Notes: generated by a model from the sequence alone, not told the origin. Counted from the stretch's first letter, positions 1 to 6,993 are shown. The stretch: DNA of 11,112 nt from an uncultured Variovorax sp. (GCA_903872875.1 CAIQMJ010000891.1:1-11112); one strand, 5' to 3'. A program made the numbers and translations.

Positions 1-854
1 TGCTTGCGTGCGGTACGCACGCCGCTGTACTCGCCGTAGAGCGCGTAGTGTTCCTGCAGATGGTCCACCAGCAGGCGCCGCACGTCCGACACCAGCGGCG
101 GTGCAAGGTGCATGCCGGTCTCCAGGAAATGGCCGATCTCGCGGAAGATCCAGGGCCGGCCCTGTGCCGCGCGACCGATCATCACGGCATCGGCACCAGT
201 CGCGGCAAGCACGTCGCGCGCTCTTTCGGGCGAGGTGATATCGCCATTCGCCACCACCGGCACGTGCACCGCAGCCTTGACGGCGGCGATGGTGTCGTAC
301 TCGGCAAATCCCTTGTAGCCCTGCTCACGCGTACGGCCGTGCACGGTGAGCATCTGTACGCCGGCGGACTCGAAGTCGCGTGCCAGCTTGACGGCGTTGC
401 GGTGATCGGCACTCCAGCCGGTGCGCATCTTCAGCGTGACCGGCACGCCATGGGGCGCGGCAGCCGCGACCACCGCCTGCACGATCTCCAGCGCGAGTGG
501 TTCGTCGCGCATCAGCGCCGAACCTGCCCACTTGTTGCAGACCTTCTTGGCCGGGCAACCCATGTTGATGTCGATGACCTGCGCGCCGCGATCGATGTTG
601 TAGTGCGCGGCCTCGGCCATCATGGCCGCGTCGGTGCCGGCAATCTGCACTGCGATGGGGCCGGGCTCGCCGGCATGATCGGCGCGACGCGAGGTCTTCA
701 GCGTGCCCCATAGCTCCTTGCGCGATGTCACCATCTCGCTCACCGCGTAGCCGGCGCCGAGCGCACGGCAAAGCATGCGGAACGGCCGATCCGTCACGCC
801 GGCCATCGGCGCGACGAACAGGCGGTTTTCCAGCGCGATAGGGCCGATCTGCAT
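1..854 (-). CDS. dusB: tRNA-dihydrouridine synthase DusB, 3'-truncated by window edge
   Basis: FMN enzyme that reduces specific uridines in the tRNA D-loop to dihydrouridine using NADPH, in the cytoplasm. The visible 284 codons start MQIGPIALENRLFVAPMAGV, the usual DusB opening of the TIM barrel. NMGCP (residues 97-101) carries the expected catalytic cysteine, C100, and is followed by AKKVCNKWAGSALM, typical of the DusB branch rather than DusA or DusC. LKMRTGW (141-147), VHGRTREQGY (171-180), NGDI (203-206) and IGRAAQGRPW (226-235) are the FMN/phosphate-binding segments. The family is usually about 320-350 residues, so roughly 40-60 C-terminal residues of the helical tRNA-binding domain lie beyond position 1. 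The ATG at 852-854 fits the family N-terminus, but no good Shine-Dalgarno precedes it; the leader there is pyrimidine-rich. In many Proteobacteria dusB is followed by fis; that would lie outside the window. Confidence 0.95.
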   Translation of the reverse strand, partial: MQIGPIALENRLFVAPMAGVTDRPFRMLCRALGAGYAVSEMVTSRKELWGTLKTSRRADHAGEPGPIAVQIAGTDAAMMAEAAHYNIDRGAQVIDINMGCPAKKVCNKWAGSALMRDEPLALEIVQAVVAAAAPHGVPVTLKMRTGWSADHRNAVKLARDFESAGVQMLTVHGRTREQGYKGFAEYDTIAAVKAAVHVPVVANGDITSPERARDVLAATGADAVMIGRAAQGRPWIFREIGHFLETGMHLAPPLVSDVRRLLVDHLQEHYALYGEYSGVRTARK

Positions 855-905
855 GGTCGAGAAGGAGGGAGGGGCGAGCGCGGGGCTGCTGAAAAATGAG
901 GCACG

Positions 906-911
906 ATTGTA
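906..911 (-). promoter_or_regulatory. Possible -10 box for dusB
   Basis: On the minus strand this reads TACAAT, a 5/6 match to the sigma-70 -10 consensus, 51 bp upstream of the dusB start codon, giving a predicted leader of about 45 nt. I see no convincing -35 box at 16-18 bp spacing, so this is a pattern match only. Confidence 0.4.
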
Positions 912-976
912 GCGACGCGGCATTTCGCGGGTTGAAACGATTTGCACCCGACCGAACGAAGATCGCACGCAGTGCC

Positions 977-992
977 TCGGCCGCCCGGCCGA
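977..992. repeat. Short perfect inverted repeat in the dusB/yqaA intergenic region
   Basis: TCGGCCG-CC-CGGCCGA: 7-bp perfect arms with a 2-bp spacer, in the 200-bp gap between two divergent genes. No T-run follows on either strand, so it does not look like an intrinsic terminator. It may be an operator or a chance GC palindrome in high-GC DNA. Confidence 0.3.
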
Positions 993-1040
993 CAACCTTT
1001 CAAGGCCTGCACTTCCACGCCGACCAACGTGCGCGCTTCC

Positions 1041-1046
1041 TATACT
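1041..1046 (+). promoter_or_regulatory. Possible -10 box for yqaA
   Basis: TATACT, a 5/6 match to TATAAT, ends 8 bp before the yqaA ATG. The usual -10 to transcription start distance would put the 5' end at about 1053-1054, giving an essentially leaderless mRNA. No recognisable -35 box at the standard spacing. Confidence 0.45.
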
Positions 1047-1054
1047 CCATCCAC

Positions 1055-1525
1055 ATGCAAGCCTGGCTCGACTCCCTGATGGCGCTTCTGGCGCTCCCCC
1101 AATACGGGCTGTCGACGCTTTTCGTTGCCGCCTTCGTTTCGGCGACGCTGCTGCCGGTCGGCTCCGAACCCTTTCTTTTCGGTCTGCTCAAGCTCAATCC
1201 GGACATGTTCTGGCCAGCGATCGCAGTGGCGACGATCGGCAACACGCTGGGCGGCGCGGTCGACTGGTGGATGGGCTATGGCGCCCACAAGGTGGCGGAC
1301 AAATATGCACACTCCAAGCACCACACGCGGGTGCTCGGCTGGCTGGAAAGGCTCGGGCCGAAAGCCTGCCTGTTGAGCTGGCTGCCGCTGGTGGGCGACC
1401 CGCTGTGCGCGGTCGCAGGCTGGCTCAAGCTGCCGTTCTGGCCTTGCCTGGTCTACATGGCGATCGGCAAGTTCGCGCGCTACATCACGATGACCGTCGC
1501 GCTCCTCTACATCTGGCCCGCCTGA
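1055..1525 (+). CDS. yqaA: YqaA family / DedA-like small membrane protein
   Basis: A 156-residue integral inner-membrane protein of the YqaA group, related to the DedA/SNARE-associated (VTT) fold. Hydrophobic segments lie at about 16-34, 52-72, 103-121 and 132-152. Family landmarks are LPVGSEPF (33-40), IGNTLGGAVDWWMGY (61-75), and LERLGPKACLLSWLPLVGDP (98-117) leading into the re-entrant region and AGWLKLP. DedA-family proteins are linked to membrane lipid (undecaprenyl phosphate, phosphatidylethanolamine) translocation and membrane-potential maintenance; the precise role of YqaA is not established. The frame stays open upstream to 896, but ATG 1055 starts the recognisable family N-terminus and sits just after a TATACT box; no Shine-Dalgarno is visible for it. 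It ends 1 bp short of the converging GST stop codon. Family call is firm, function is not. Confidence 0.87.
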   Translation: MQAWLDSLMALLALPQYGLSTLFVAAFVSATLLPVGSEPFLFGLLKLNPDMFWPAIAVATIGNTLGGAVDWWMGYGAHKVADKYAHSKHHTRVLGWLERLGPKACLLSWLPLVGDPLCAVAGWLKLPFWPCLVYMAIGKFARYITMTVALLYIWPA

Positions 1526-1526
1526 C

Positions 1527-2201
1527 TCAACTCAACAGGCCGTACGGGCCGCCGCGTTCGAGCGCCCGCTTGTAAGCCGGAAGATCATGGATGCGCTTCA
1601 GCCAGGCCATGAGCTTCGGCCGGCTGGCGTCGAGGCCGCCGCGGGCGGCTGCGGCCTCCACCGGAAAACTCATCTGGATGTCGGCGCCGCTGAACGCGTC
1701 GCCAGCGAACCATTCGCTCTTCGCGAGTTCGCTCTCCATGTAGTCGAGGTGGGCGGTGATGTTCGGCATCACGAAGCTCGACTTCGCCTTGCCGGCGATC
1801 GCACGGGCGATGGGCTTGGCGAAGAACGGCATCTTCGTGCTCTCGATCTTGTCGAATACCAGTTTCAGCAGCAGCGGCGACATGGCGGAACCTTCGGCGA
1901 AGTGCATCCAGTAGCGGTAGCGCAGCGCATCCGGCGTGCCGGCCGCCGGCGCGAGACGGCCTTGGCCGTAGCGCTCGATCACGGTCTCGATGATCGCGCC
2001 CGACTCCGCGAGCGTGAGGCCGTCGTCGGTCGTCACCACCGGCGACTTGCCCAGCGGATGCACACGGCGCAGTTCGGGTGGCGCCAGCATGGTCTTTGCG
2101 TCGCGCTCGTAGCGAACGACTTCATAGGGCAAGCCGAGTTCCTCGAGCAGCCAGAGCACGCGCTGCGAGCGGGAATTGTTGAGGTGGTGAACGGTGAGCA
2201 T
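1527..2201 (-). CDS. Glutathione S-transferase family protein (GTT1-like)
   Basis: A 224-residue cytosolic glutathione S-transferase. The N-terminal thioredoxin-like domain (about 1-80) opens MLTVHHLNNSRSQRVLWLLE, with Ser10/Ser12 in the position of the catalytic serine, KSPVV (52-56) containing the conserved cis-proline, and AESGAI (65-70) binding the gamma-glutamyl moiety of GSH. The C-terminal all-helical domain (about 90-215) carries the folding motif with Asp174 in SGADIQMSF. This layout resembles yeast Gtt1-like bacterial GSTs. The substrate cannot be read from the sequence. The open frame reaches 2237, but the family start is the ATG at 2199-2201; a weak AGGA lies about 10 nt upstream. 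It is divergent from the MFS exporter across 115 bp, so shared regulation is possible but unproven. Confidence 0.92.
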   Translation of the reverse strand: MLTVHHLNNSRSQRVLWLLEELGLPYEVVRYERDAKTMLAPPELRRVHPLGKSPVVTTDDGLTLAESGAIIETVIERYGQGRLAPAAGTPDALRYRYWMHFAEGSAMSPLLLKLVFDKIESTKMPFFAKPIARAIAGKAKSSFVMPNITAHLDYMESELAKSEWFAGDAFSGADIQMSFPVEAAAARGGLDASRPKLMAWLKRIHDLPAYKRALERGGPYGLLS

Positions 2202-2268
2202 GGATGAGGATCCTGAGTGTCGAGGCAGTCTAAACAATCGCCCGCCAGCGCGCCCGGTGCAACGCCGC

Positions 2269-2274
2269 TACCAT
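2269..2274 (+). promoter_or_regulatory. Possible -10 box for the MFS gene
   Basis: TACCAT, a 4/6 match to TATAAT, 42 bp upstream of the likely MFS start. No clear -35. The rest of the 115-bp gap (2202-2316) shows no strong inverted repeat of the kind bound by TetR or LysR regulators. Confidence 0.2.
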
Positions 2275-2316
2275 CGGCCGCTGCCGCGACGCTCCGTTCG
2301 CGCACCACACGTGCCC

Positions 2317-3690
2317 ATGGACCGCTCGCCGAACTCCAGCCTCGCGTCGACCGACGCAATCTCGTCCCGCGACCGGCGCGCCGTTGCCGCACTCATGGTC
2401 GCCGTGCTGCTCGCCACGCTCGACACCGCGATCGCCAACACCGCCCTGCCCGCGATCGCGGCCGACCTGCTGGCCGCGCCAGCCGCCTCGGTCTGGGTCA
2501 TCAACGCCTACCAGCTCGCGATGGTCGCGACCATCCTGCCGCTGGCGGCGCTGGGCGACATCGTCGGGCATCGGCGCATCTATATCGGCGGGCTCGCGGT
2601 GTTCACGATCGCGTCGCTGGCATGCGCGCTGGCCACCACACTGCCGACGCTTGCCGCGGCGCGCGCGCTGCAGGGCCTGGGTGCCGCCGGGATCATGAGC
2701 GTGAATGCCGCACTGCTGCGCTTCATCTATCCGCCGCACCGGCTCGGCCGCGGTGTCGGGTTCAATGCACTGGTGGTCGGCATCGGTTTTGCCGTCGGGC
2801 CCAGCGTGGCCTCGCTGATCCTGAGCGTCGCTTCGTGGCCCTGGCTGTTCGGCATCAACGTGCCGCTGGGGCTTGCCGCGCTCGCAGTCGCCATCCCGTC
2901 GCTGCCGGCATCGCCGCGCAGCACCCACAGCTTCGACAAGATCGCCGCCGCATTCAACGTGATCACCTTCGCGGCGCTGATCCTCGCGCTGGGCTCGGCT
3001 GCGCAGCGCGAGCCGATGGGATGGTGGCTGAGCGCGCTTGCGGTGGCATTGCTGTTCGGCGTCCTGCTGGTGCGACGCGAGCACGGCCGGCCGTCGCCGA
3101 TCCTTCCGGTGGATCTGTTCAGGCGGCCGGCCTTCGCGCTGTCGTCGATCACCTCGATCTGCACCTTCGCCGCGCAAGGGTTGGCGTTCGTCTCGCTGCC
3201 CTTCTACTTCGAGGGCGTGCTGCACCGCAGCCAGGTCGATACCGGCTTCCTGATGTCGCCCTGGTCGCTGGTGGTAGCGCTGGCCGCGCCGCTCGCAGGT
3301 CGGCTGGCCGACCGCTATCCGCCAGGCCTGCTCGGCGGCATCGGCCTGGCGGTACTGAGCGTGGGAATGGTCTCGCTGGCGCTGATGCCGACCGACCCGA
3401 GCGTGCTGGACATTTCCATTCGCATGGCGATCTGCGGCGCCGGCTTCGGCTTCTTCCAGGCACCGAACCTGCGCGCGATCATGGCAGCCGCGCCGCCCGA
3501 GCGCTCCGGCGGCGCCAGCGGCACCATTGCGACCTCGCGCCTGCTCGGACAGGCGACCGGCGCTGCACTGACGGCGTTGTGCTTCAGCCTGGCGGGCGTG
3601 CATGGTGCAGCGGATGCACTGTGGCTGGGCGCGGCCTTCGCGGCCGTGGCGAGCGTGGCCAGCGGGCTGCGGCTGGTCGTCGCCAAATAG
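2317..3690 (+). CDS. MFS transporter, DHA2-type drug:H+ antiporter
   Basis: A 457-residue polytopic inner-membrane protein of the major facilitator superfamily. The first helix contains LDTAIANTALPAIAADL (35-51), the motif D1 of DHA2 drug/H+ antiporters with Asp36. Motif A is LGDIVGHRR (79-87), followed by RALQGLGAAGIMSVNAALLR (116-135, motif B with Arg116) and GVGFNALVVGIGFAVGP (146-162, motif C, the antiporter signature). A degenerate motif A repeats in the C-half at LAGRLADRY (326-334). The helix count looks like the 13-14 expected of DHA2. Likely role is proton-driven export of hydrophobic cations or antiseptics (SmvA/EmrB-like); the substrate is unknown. Start is uncertain: ATG 2317 has no Shine-Dalgarno and the frame is open from 2194, but the upstream residues are Arg/Pro-rich and unlike a transporter N-terminus. 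Confidence 0.9.
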   Translation: MDRSPNSSLASTDAISSRDRRAVAALMVAVLLATLDTAIANTALPAIAADLLAAPAASVWVINAYQLAMVATILPLAALGDIVGHRRIYIGGLAVFTIASLACALATTLPTLAAARALQGLGAAGIMSVNAALLRFIYPPHRLGRGVGFNALVVGIGFAVGPSVASLILSVASWPWLFGINVPLGLAALAVAIPSLPASPRSTHSFDKIAAAFNVITFAALILALGSAAQREPMGWWLSALAVALLFGVLLVRREHGRPSPILPVDLFRRPAFALSSITSICTFAAQGLAFVSLPFYFEGVLHRSQVDTGFLMSPWSLVVALAAPLAGRLADRYPPGLLGGIGLAVLSVGMVSLALMPTDPSVLDISIRMAICGAGFGFFQAPNLRAIMAAAPPERSGGASGTIATSRLLGQATGAALTALCFSLAGVHGAADALWLGAAFAAVASVASGLRLVVAK

Positions 3691-3716
3691 CCGCGCCGCG
3701 CGCGACGAGACGCCGA

Positions 3717-3743
3717 CAAAAGAATGCGGCCCCGAAGGGCCGC
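3717..3743 (-). terminator. Intrinsic terminator of ychF
   Basis: Read on the minus strand: GCGGCCC-TTCG-GGGCCGC followed by ATTCTTTTGT. The 7-bp all-GC stem closes on the very stable UUCG tetraloop and is followed by a T-rich stretch, starting 6 bp after the ychF stop. On the plus strand the same hairpin has no T-run, so it is unlikely to be an efficient terminator for the converging MFS gene, although it might impede transcription. Confidence 0.8.
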
Positions 3744-3749
3744 GTCCGC

Positions 3750-4841
3750 TCAGCTGCTGAAGAGGAAGTTCATCACGTCGCCGTCCTTGACGACGTAGTC
3801 CTTGCCTTCCGCGCGCATCTTGCCCGCGTCCTTCGCGCCCTGTTCGCCCTTGTAGGCAATGTAGTCGTCGAACCCGATCGTCTGGGCGCGGATGTAGCCC
3901 TTCTCGAAGTCGCCATGGATCACGCCGGCCGCCTGCGGGCCGGTGTCGCCGACATGGATGGTCCACGCGCGCACCTCCTTCACACCGGCGGTGAAGTAGG
4001 TCTGCAGGCCCAGGAGCTTGTAGGCCGCGCGGATCAGGCGGTTCAGGCCCGGCTCGTCCTGGCCGATCTCGGCCAGGAACATGGTCTTGTCCTCGTCGTC
4101 CATCTCGGACAGCTCGGCCTCGATCTTGGCGCAGATGGCGACCACCGGCGCGCCCTGCTTGGCCGCGTACTCGTGCAGCCGGTCGAGGTAGGGGTTGTTC
4201 TCGAAGCCGTCTTCGGCCACGTTGCCGACGAACATCGCCGGCTTGGCGGTGATCAGCGTGAACGACTTGACCAGCGGCTGCTCTTCCTTGGTGAAGGACA
4301 GCGCGCGAACCGGCGTGTTCTCGTTCAGCGCGGCCTGGCAACGCTCGAGCAGGCCGACCAGCTTCTGCGCGTCCTTGTCGCCCGAACGCGCGACCTTGGT
4401 GTGGCGATGCAGCGCCTTCTCGACCGTGGCCAGGTCGGCCAGGCAGAGCTCGGTCTGGATCACCTCGATGTCGGAGATCGGGTCGACGCGGCCGGCCACG
4501 TGGATCACGTTGTCGTCGTCGAAGCAGCGCACCACGTTCACCGTGGCGTCGGTTTCGCGGATGTGCGCGAGAAACTTGTTGCCCAGGCCTTCGCCGGTGC
4601 TGGCACCAGCCACCAGGCCCGCGATGTCGACGAACTCGACGATGGCCGGCACGATGCGCTCGGGCTTGACGATCTCGCTGAGCTGCGCGAGCCGCGGGTC
4701 CGGCACTTCGACCACGCCGGTGTTCGGCTCGATCGTGCAGAACGGATAGTTTTCCGCTGCGATGCCGGCCTTGGTCAACGCATTGAAAAGGGTGGATTTA
4801 CCGACGTTGGGCAGGCCGACGATGCCGCATTGCAAACTCAT
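3750..4841 (-). CDS. ychF: Redox-regulated ATPase YchF (OLA1 family)
   Basis: A 363-residue protein, the normal full length of YchF. It is a TRAFAC-class P-loop NTPase of the Obg group that prefers ATP, associates with ribosomes and modulates translation and stress responses. Visible motifs: G1 GLPNVGKST (9-17), G3 DIAGL (72-76), and G4 NVAE (207-210) in place of the usual NKxD, which is the known basis of ATP preference in this family. Residues about 110-200 form the helical coiled-coil insertion, and about 279-361 the C-terminal TGS domain, ending DGDVMNFLF. The start is set by AGAGGA 5 nt before the ATG (RBS at 4847-4852). A MOSC-domain gene lies 47 bp upstream on the same strand, so it may be co-transcribed. 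In many Proteobacteria ychF sits beside pth; that is not the case on the visible side here. Confidence 0.97.
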   Translation of the reverse strand: MSLQCGIVGLPNVGKSTLFNALTKAGIAAENYPFCTIEPNTGVVEVPDPRLAQLSEIVKPERIVPAIVEFVDIAGLVAGASTGEGLGNKFLAHIRETDATVNVVRCFDDDNVIHVAGRVDPISDIEVIQTELCLADLATVEKALHRHTKVARSGDKDAQKLVGLLERCQAALNENTPVRALSFTKEEQPLVKSFTLITAKPAMFVGNVAEDGFENNPYLDRLHEYAAKQGAPVVAICAKIEAELSEMDDEDKTMFLAEIGQDEPGLNRLIRAAYKLLGLQTYFTAGVKEVRAWTIHVGDTGPQAAGVIHGDFEKGYIRAQTIGFDDYIAYKGEQGAKDAGKMRAEGKDYVVKDGDVMNFLFSS

Positions 4842-4846
4842 GGAGG

Positions 4847-4852
4847 TCCTCT
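4847..4852 (-). promoter_or_regulatory. Ribosome binding site of ychF
   Basis: AGAGGA on the minus strand, 5 nt before the ATG. It is one of the better Shine-Dalgarno matches in the window and supports the start at 4841. Confidence 0.65.
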
Positions 4853-4888
4853 GGAATCAACCCGCGATTTTAGCGAGCGGGGCTTCTG

Positions 4889-5770
4889 TCACTCGAAGCG
4901 ATAGTTGGCGCCGACCGTCTGGCCGACCTTGAGCATGTGCTCCACGCCCTGCACCACGATGCAGTTCATGCCGAAAGTGATGGCGCCGTCGACCCGCGCG
5001 TTCGCGCGGTAGGTGCGCAGTGTGTCGTTGACCTCGGGCGTCGAGATGGCGGTGGCGGGGTCGATGTCCGGGATCGGGCAGCGCGGGCAAGGCTTGGACG
5101 GCTCCAGTTGCGCCTCGCCCTCGGCGGTGTCGATGTGCATCGTTTCCACCCGGTCCTCGTCCTGCGCTTCGATGCCGGCCAGCACGATGTTCGGCCTAAA
5201 GCGCTCGATGCCGACCGCGGCGTGACCGGCGGCGACCAGCTTGTCATTCAGCTCGACCAGCGAGTTCTCGCTGGTCACCAGCAGCGGGAAACCGTCCGAG
5301 AACTGATTGGGCGCCTCGACACCCTTGGTCCAGGTCATGTTCGACAGGCGCTTGTGCTCGGGGTCGAAACGCACCAACCGCAGCGTCTGCGGCTTGCCGG
5401 GCTCCGACAGGAAATCGCTGAACCACTGCGCGGCGATGTCACCCATGTCGTAGGCGGCGACTTCGTCGCGCCAGACCTTCACGAGGACGGGCTTCTCGAC
5501 GCGATCGAAGGCGATGTGCAGCGCCAGCATGCCGGGCGCGCGCAGCACCATCTCCATCTGTTTGAGCTGCGGCCTGATGAGCGCCATGCGCGGCAGTTCG
5601 CGCTGGCTCACGAACACGCCATCGGCTGCGACGACCATCCACGCGCGGTCGAATTCGAGCCCCGTTTCAGTCAGCAGGGCCTCGGGCAACTCGACGCCGG
5701 CGCACGACTTGATGGGATAGACGAACAGCCGGGCAATGGTGGCCTGGAGGTCGAAGGCGGTAGCAGTCAC
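4889..5770 (-). CDS. MOSC N-terminal beta-barrel plus MOSC domain protein (YcbX/mARC-like)
   Basis: A 293-residue putative molybdenum-cofactor enzyme. The N-terminal beta-barrel domain begins IARLFVYPIKSC (12-23), followed by EFDRAWMVV (39-47). The MOSC domain spans about 125-292 with RFRPNIVL (190-197), KPCPRCPIPDIDP (226-238) and FGMNCIVVQG (266-275). By analogy with mARC and YcbX, the cysteine in PRC (C231) is the candidate Mo ligand. Known members reduce N-hydroxylated compounds; the substrate here is unknown. E. coli YcbX carries a C-terminal 2Fe-2S ferredoxin domain; this protein stops at the MOSC domain, so it would need a separate electron donor. The start chosen is GTG 5768-5770, because AAGGAA lies 7 nt upstream and the preceding open frame (to 5959) is Arg-rich and overlaps ubiH. 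It is divergent from ubiH across 77 bp. Confidence 0.9.
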   Translation of the reverse strand: MTATAFDLQATIARLFVYPIKSCAGVELPEALLTETGLEFDRAWMVVAADGVFVSQRELPRMALIRPQLKQMEMVLRAPGMLALHIAFDRVEKPVLVKVWRDEVAAYDMGDIAAQWFSDFLSEPGKPQTLRLVRFDPEHKRLSNMTWTKGVEAPNQFSDGFPLLVTSENSLVELNDKLVAAGHAAVGIERFRPNIVLAGIEAQDEDRVETMHIDTAEGEAQLEPSKPCPRCPIPDIDPATAISTPEVNDTLRTYRANARVDGAITFGMNCIVVQGVEHMLKVGQTVGANYRFE

Positions 5771-5777
5771 GAAACGG

Positions 5778-5783
5778 TTCCTT
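5778..5783 (-). promoter_or_regulatory. Ribosome binding site fixing the GTG start of the MOSC gene
   Basis: AAGGAA on the minus strand with 7 nt to the GTG at 5768-5770. It decides between this GTG and the upstream in-frame extension that would overlap ubiH. Confidence 0.6.
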
Positions 5784-5798
5784 TTGCGGTGATCGGCG

Positions 5799-5804
5799 AT
5801 TGTC
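5799..5804 (-). promoter_or_regulatory. Possible -10 box for the MOSC gene
   Basis: GACAAT on the minus strand, a 4/6 match to TATAAT, would give a leader of about 22 nt that includes the AAGGAA site. No clear -35. Pattern match only. Confidence 0.25.
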
Positions 5805-5835
5805 CCGCAGCCGGGTCGCTCGCGGATCGGCTCTC

Positions 5836-5841
5836 TACAAT
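5836..5841 (+). promoter_or_regulatory. Possible -10 box for ubiH
   Basis: TACAAT, a 5/6 match to TATAAT, ends 6 bp before the ubiH ATG. Standard spacing puts transcription start on the A of the ATG, so the mRNA could be leaderless. No good -35 is visible. Confidence 0.4.
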
Positions 5842-5847
5842 GGCCCG

Positions 5848-6963
5848 ATGGCCCTCCCCCCTGAAGTCTGCATCCGCGGCGCCGGCATCGTCGGCCACGC
5901 ATTGGCCCTGCTGCTCGCTCGCGAGCGCGTGCGCGTCGCACTGGTCGCGCCGCCCACACCCAACGGCAAAGAGGACGTGCGCGCCTATGCGCTCAATGCG
6001 GCCTCGCGCAATTTGCTCGAGTCGCTGCGCGCCTGGCCCGACGCAACCCATGCGACGCCGGTTCATGCGATGCACGTGCATGGCGACCAAGGCGGCGAAG
6101 TGCAGTTCCAGTCGGCCCAGCAGAAAGTCGACGCGCTCGCATGGATCGTCGACGTTCCCGCACTCGAACGGCAGTTGGCCGACGCGGTGCGCTTCCAGCC
6201 GCAGATCGAGGTCGTCGGCGCGCCGGTGTCGGCCGCGCTCACCGTCATCTGCGAAGGCAAGGCCAGCGCCACGCGCGATGCGATCGGCGTGCGCTACGAG
6301 GTCACGCCCTATCCGCAACACGCGATCGCCGCGCGGCTCGAAGCCGAGCATCCGCACGGCGGCATCGCCCGCCAGTGGTTCAACGACAAAGGCGAGATCC
6401 TCGCGCTGCTGCCGCTCGGTGGGGCGGCCGGACACTCGCTCGCGCTGGTCTGGTCGGTCGACCAGTTCCGTGTGCCGACATTGCTGGCACAGGACGCGGA
6501 CGAGTTCGCCGCTGGCGTCCGCGAGGCCAGCCATGACGTGGTCGGCGCGCTCACCCTCGCCAGCGAACGCACCGCCTGGCCGCTGCAGCGCGCAGTGGCC
6601 GACCGCTGGACCGGCCGCTTGGCAGACGGGAAGGCGTGGGCGCTTGCCGGTGACGCCGCCCACACCGTGCACCCGCTTGCGGGCCAGGGGCTGAACCTCG
6701 GACTGGCGGACGCAGCGGCCCTCGCCGACGTGATCAAGGGCCGCGACTATTGGCGCAGCGTCGGCGACGCACGGCTGCTGCGCCGCTACGAACGCGCGCG
6801 CCGCACCGACGTGCTCTCGATGAGCCTGGCCACCGACGGCCTGCAACAACTTTTTGCCCACAACGTCGACCCACTGCCCGCCCTGCGGAACTGGGGCATG
6901 CGGGGCTTCGACCGCAGCCGCTTCGTGAAGCGCTGGGTCGCCCGCCAGGCCATGGGCCTCTGA
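5848..6963 (+). CDS. UbiH/UbiF/Coq6-family FAD-dependent hydroxylase
   Basis: A 371-residue class A flavoprotein monooxygenase of the ubiquinone-hydroxylase family, expected to hydroxylate the aromatic ring of a ubiquinone precursor on the inner face of the membrane. The Rossmann dinucleotide motif is GAGIVG (11-16); VRAYALNAAS (44-53) is the family segment after it; the C-terminal FAD/ribityl motif is GDAAHTVHPLAGQGLN (268-283), the UbiH/COQ6 signature. The middle 'DG' motif, usually ADGxxS, reads CEGKAS (135-140), with Glu in place of Asp. Which ring position it modifies (UbiH, UbiF, UbiI or UbiM type) cannot be decided here. ATG 5848 is chosen because the Rossmann strand begins 6 residues later; a TTG-initiated extension to 5800 has no family match. 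It is first of a likely ubiH-dsbC-M61 operon, 30 bp before dsbC. Confidence 0.9.
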   Translation: MALPPEVCIRGAGIVGHALALLLARERVRVALVAPPTPNGKEDVRAYALNAASRNLLESLRAWPDATHATPVHAMHVHGDQGGEVQFQSAQQKVDALAWIVDVPALERQLADAVRFQPQIEVVGAPVSAALTVICEGKASATRDAIGVRYEVTPYPQHAIAARLEAEHPHGGIARQWFNDKGEILALLPLGGAAGHSLALVWSVDQFRVPTLLAQDADEFAAGVREASHDVVGALTLASERTAWPLQRAVADRWTGRLADGKAWALAGDAAHTVHPLAGQGLNLGLADAAALADVIKGRDYWRSVGDARLLRRYERARRTDVLSMSLATDGLQQLFAHNVDPLPALRNWGMRGFDRSRFVKRWVARQAMGL

Positions 6964-6993
6964 CATCGGCTTCGCGCCGCCACTGGAATACAC

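Noticed and set aside
2230..4341. A 703-codon minus-strand open frame antisense to the MFS gene
   Set aside because: Low-complexity Arg/Gln/Gly composition, overlaps two well-supported genes, no recognisable family.
4861..4882. CCCGC...GCGGG hairpin (minus strand) between the MOSC gene and ychF
   Set aside because: Five-bp stem with an 11-nt loop and a weak T content after it; not convincing as terminator or attenuator.
2217..4904. An 895-codon plus-strand open frame across the MFS and ychF genes
   Set aside because: Arg/Ala/Gly-rich, with no domain; it is the off-frame shadow of the MFS gene and the antisense shadow of ychF, as expected in high-GC DNA.
4937..6694. A 585-codon plus-strand open frame over the MOSC and ubiH genes
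   Set aside because: Biased composition and no motif; both genes beneath it have strong family signatures in other frames.
6967..6979. CGGC-TTCGC-GCCG hairpin between ubiH and dsbC
   Set aside because: Only 4 bp of stem and no T-run; it would not be expected to terminate and is likely chance.
5767..6993. A 408-codon minus-strand open frame antisense to ubiH
   Set aside because: A mirror of ubiH codon bias; no conserved motif and no ribosome binding site.
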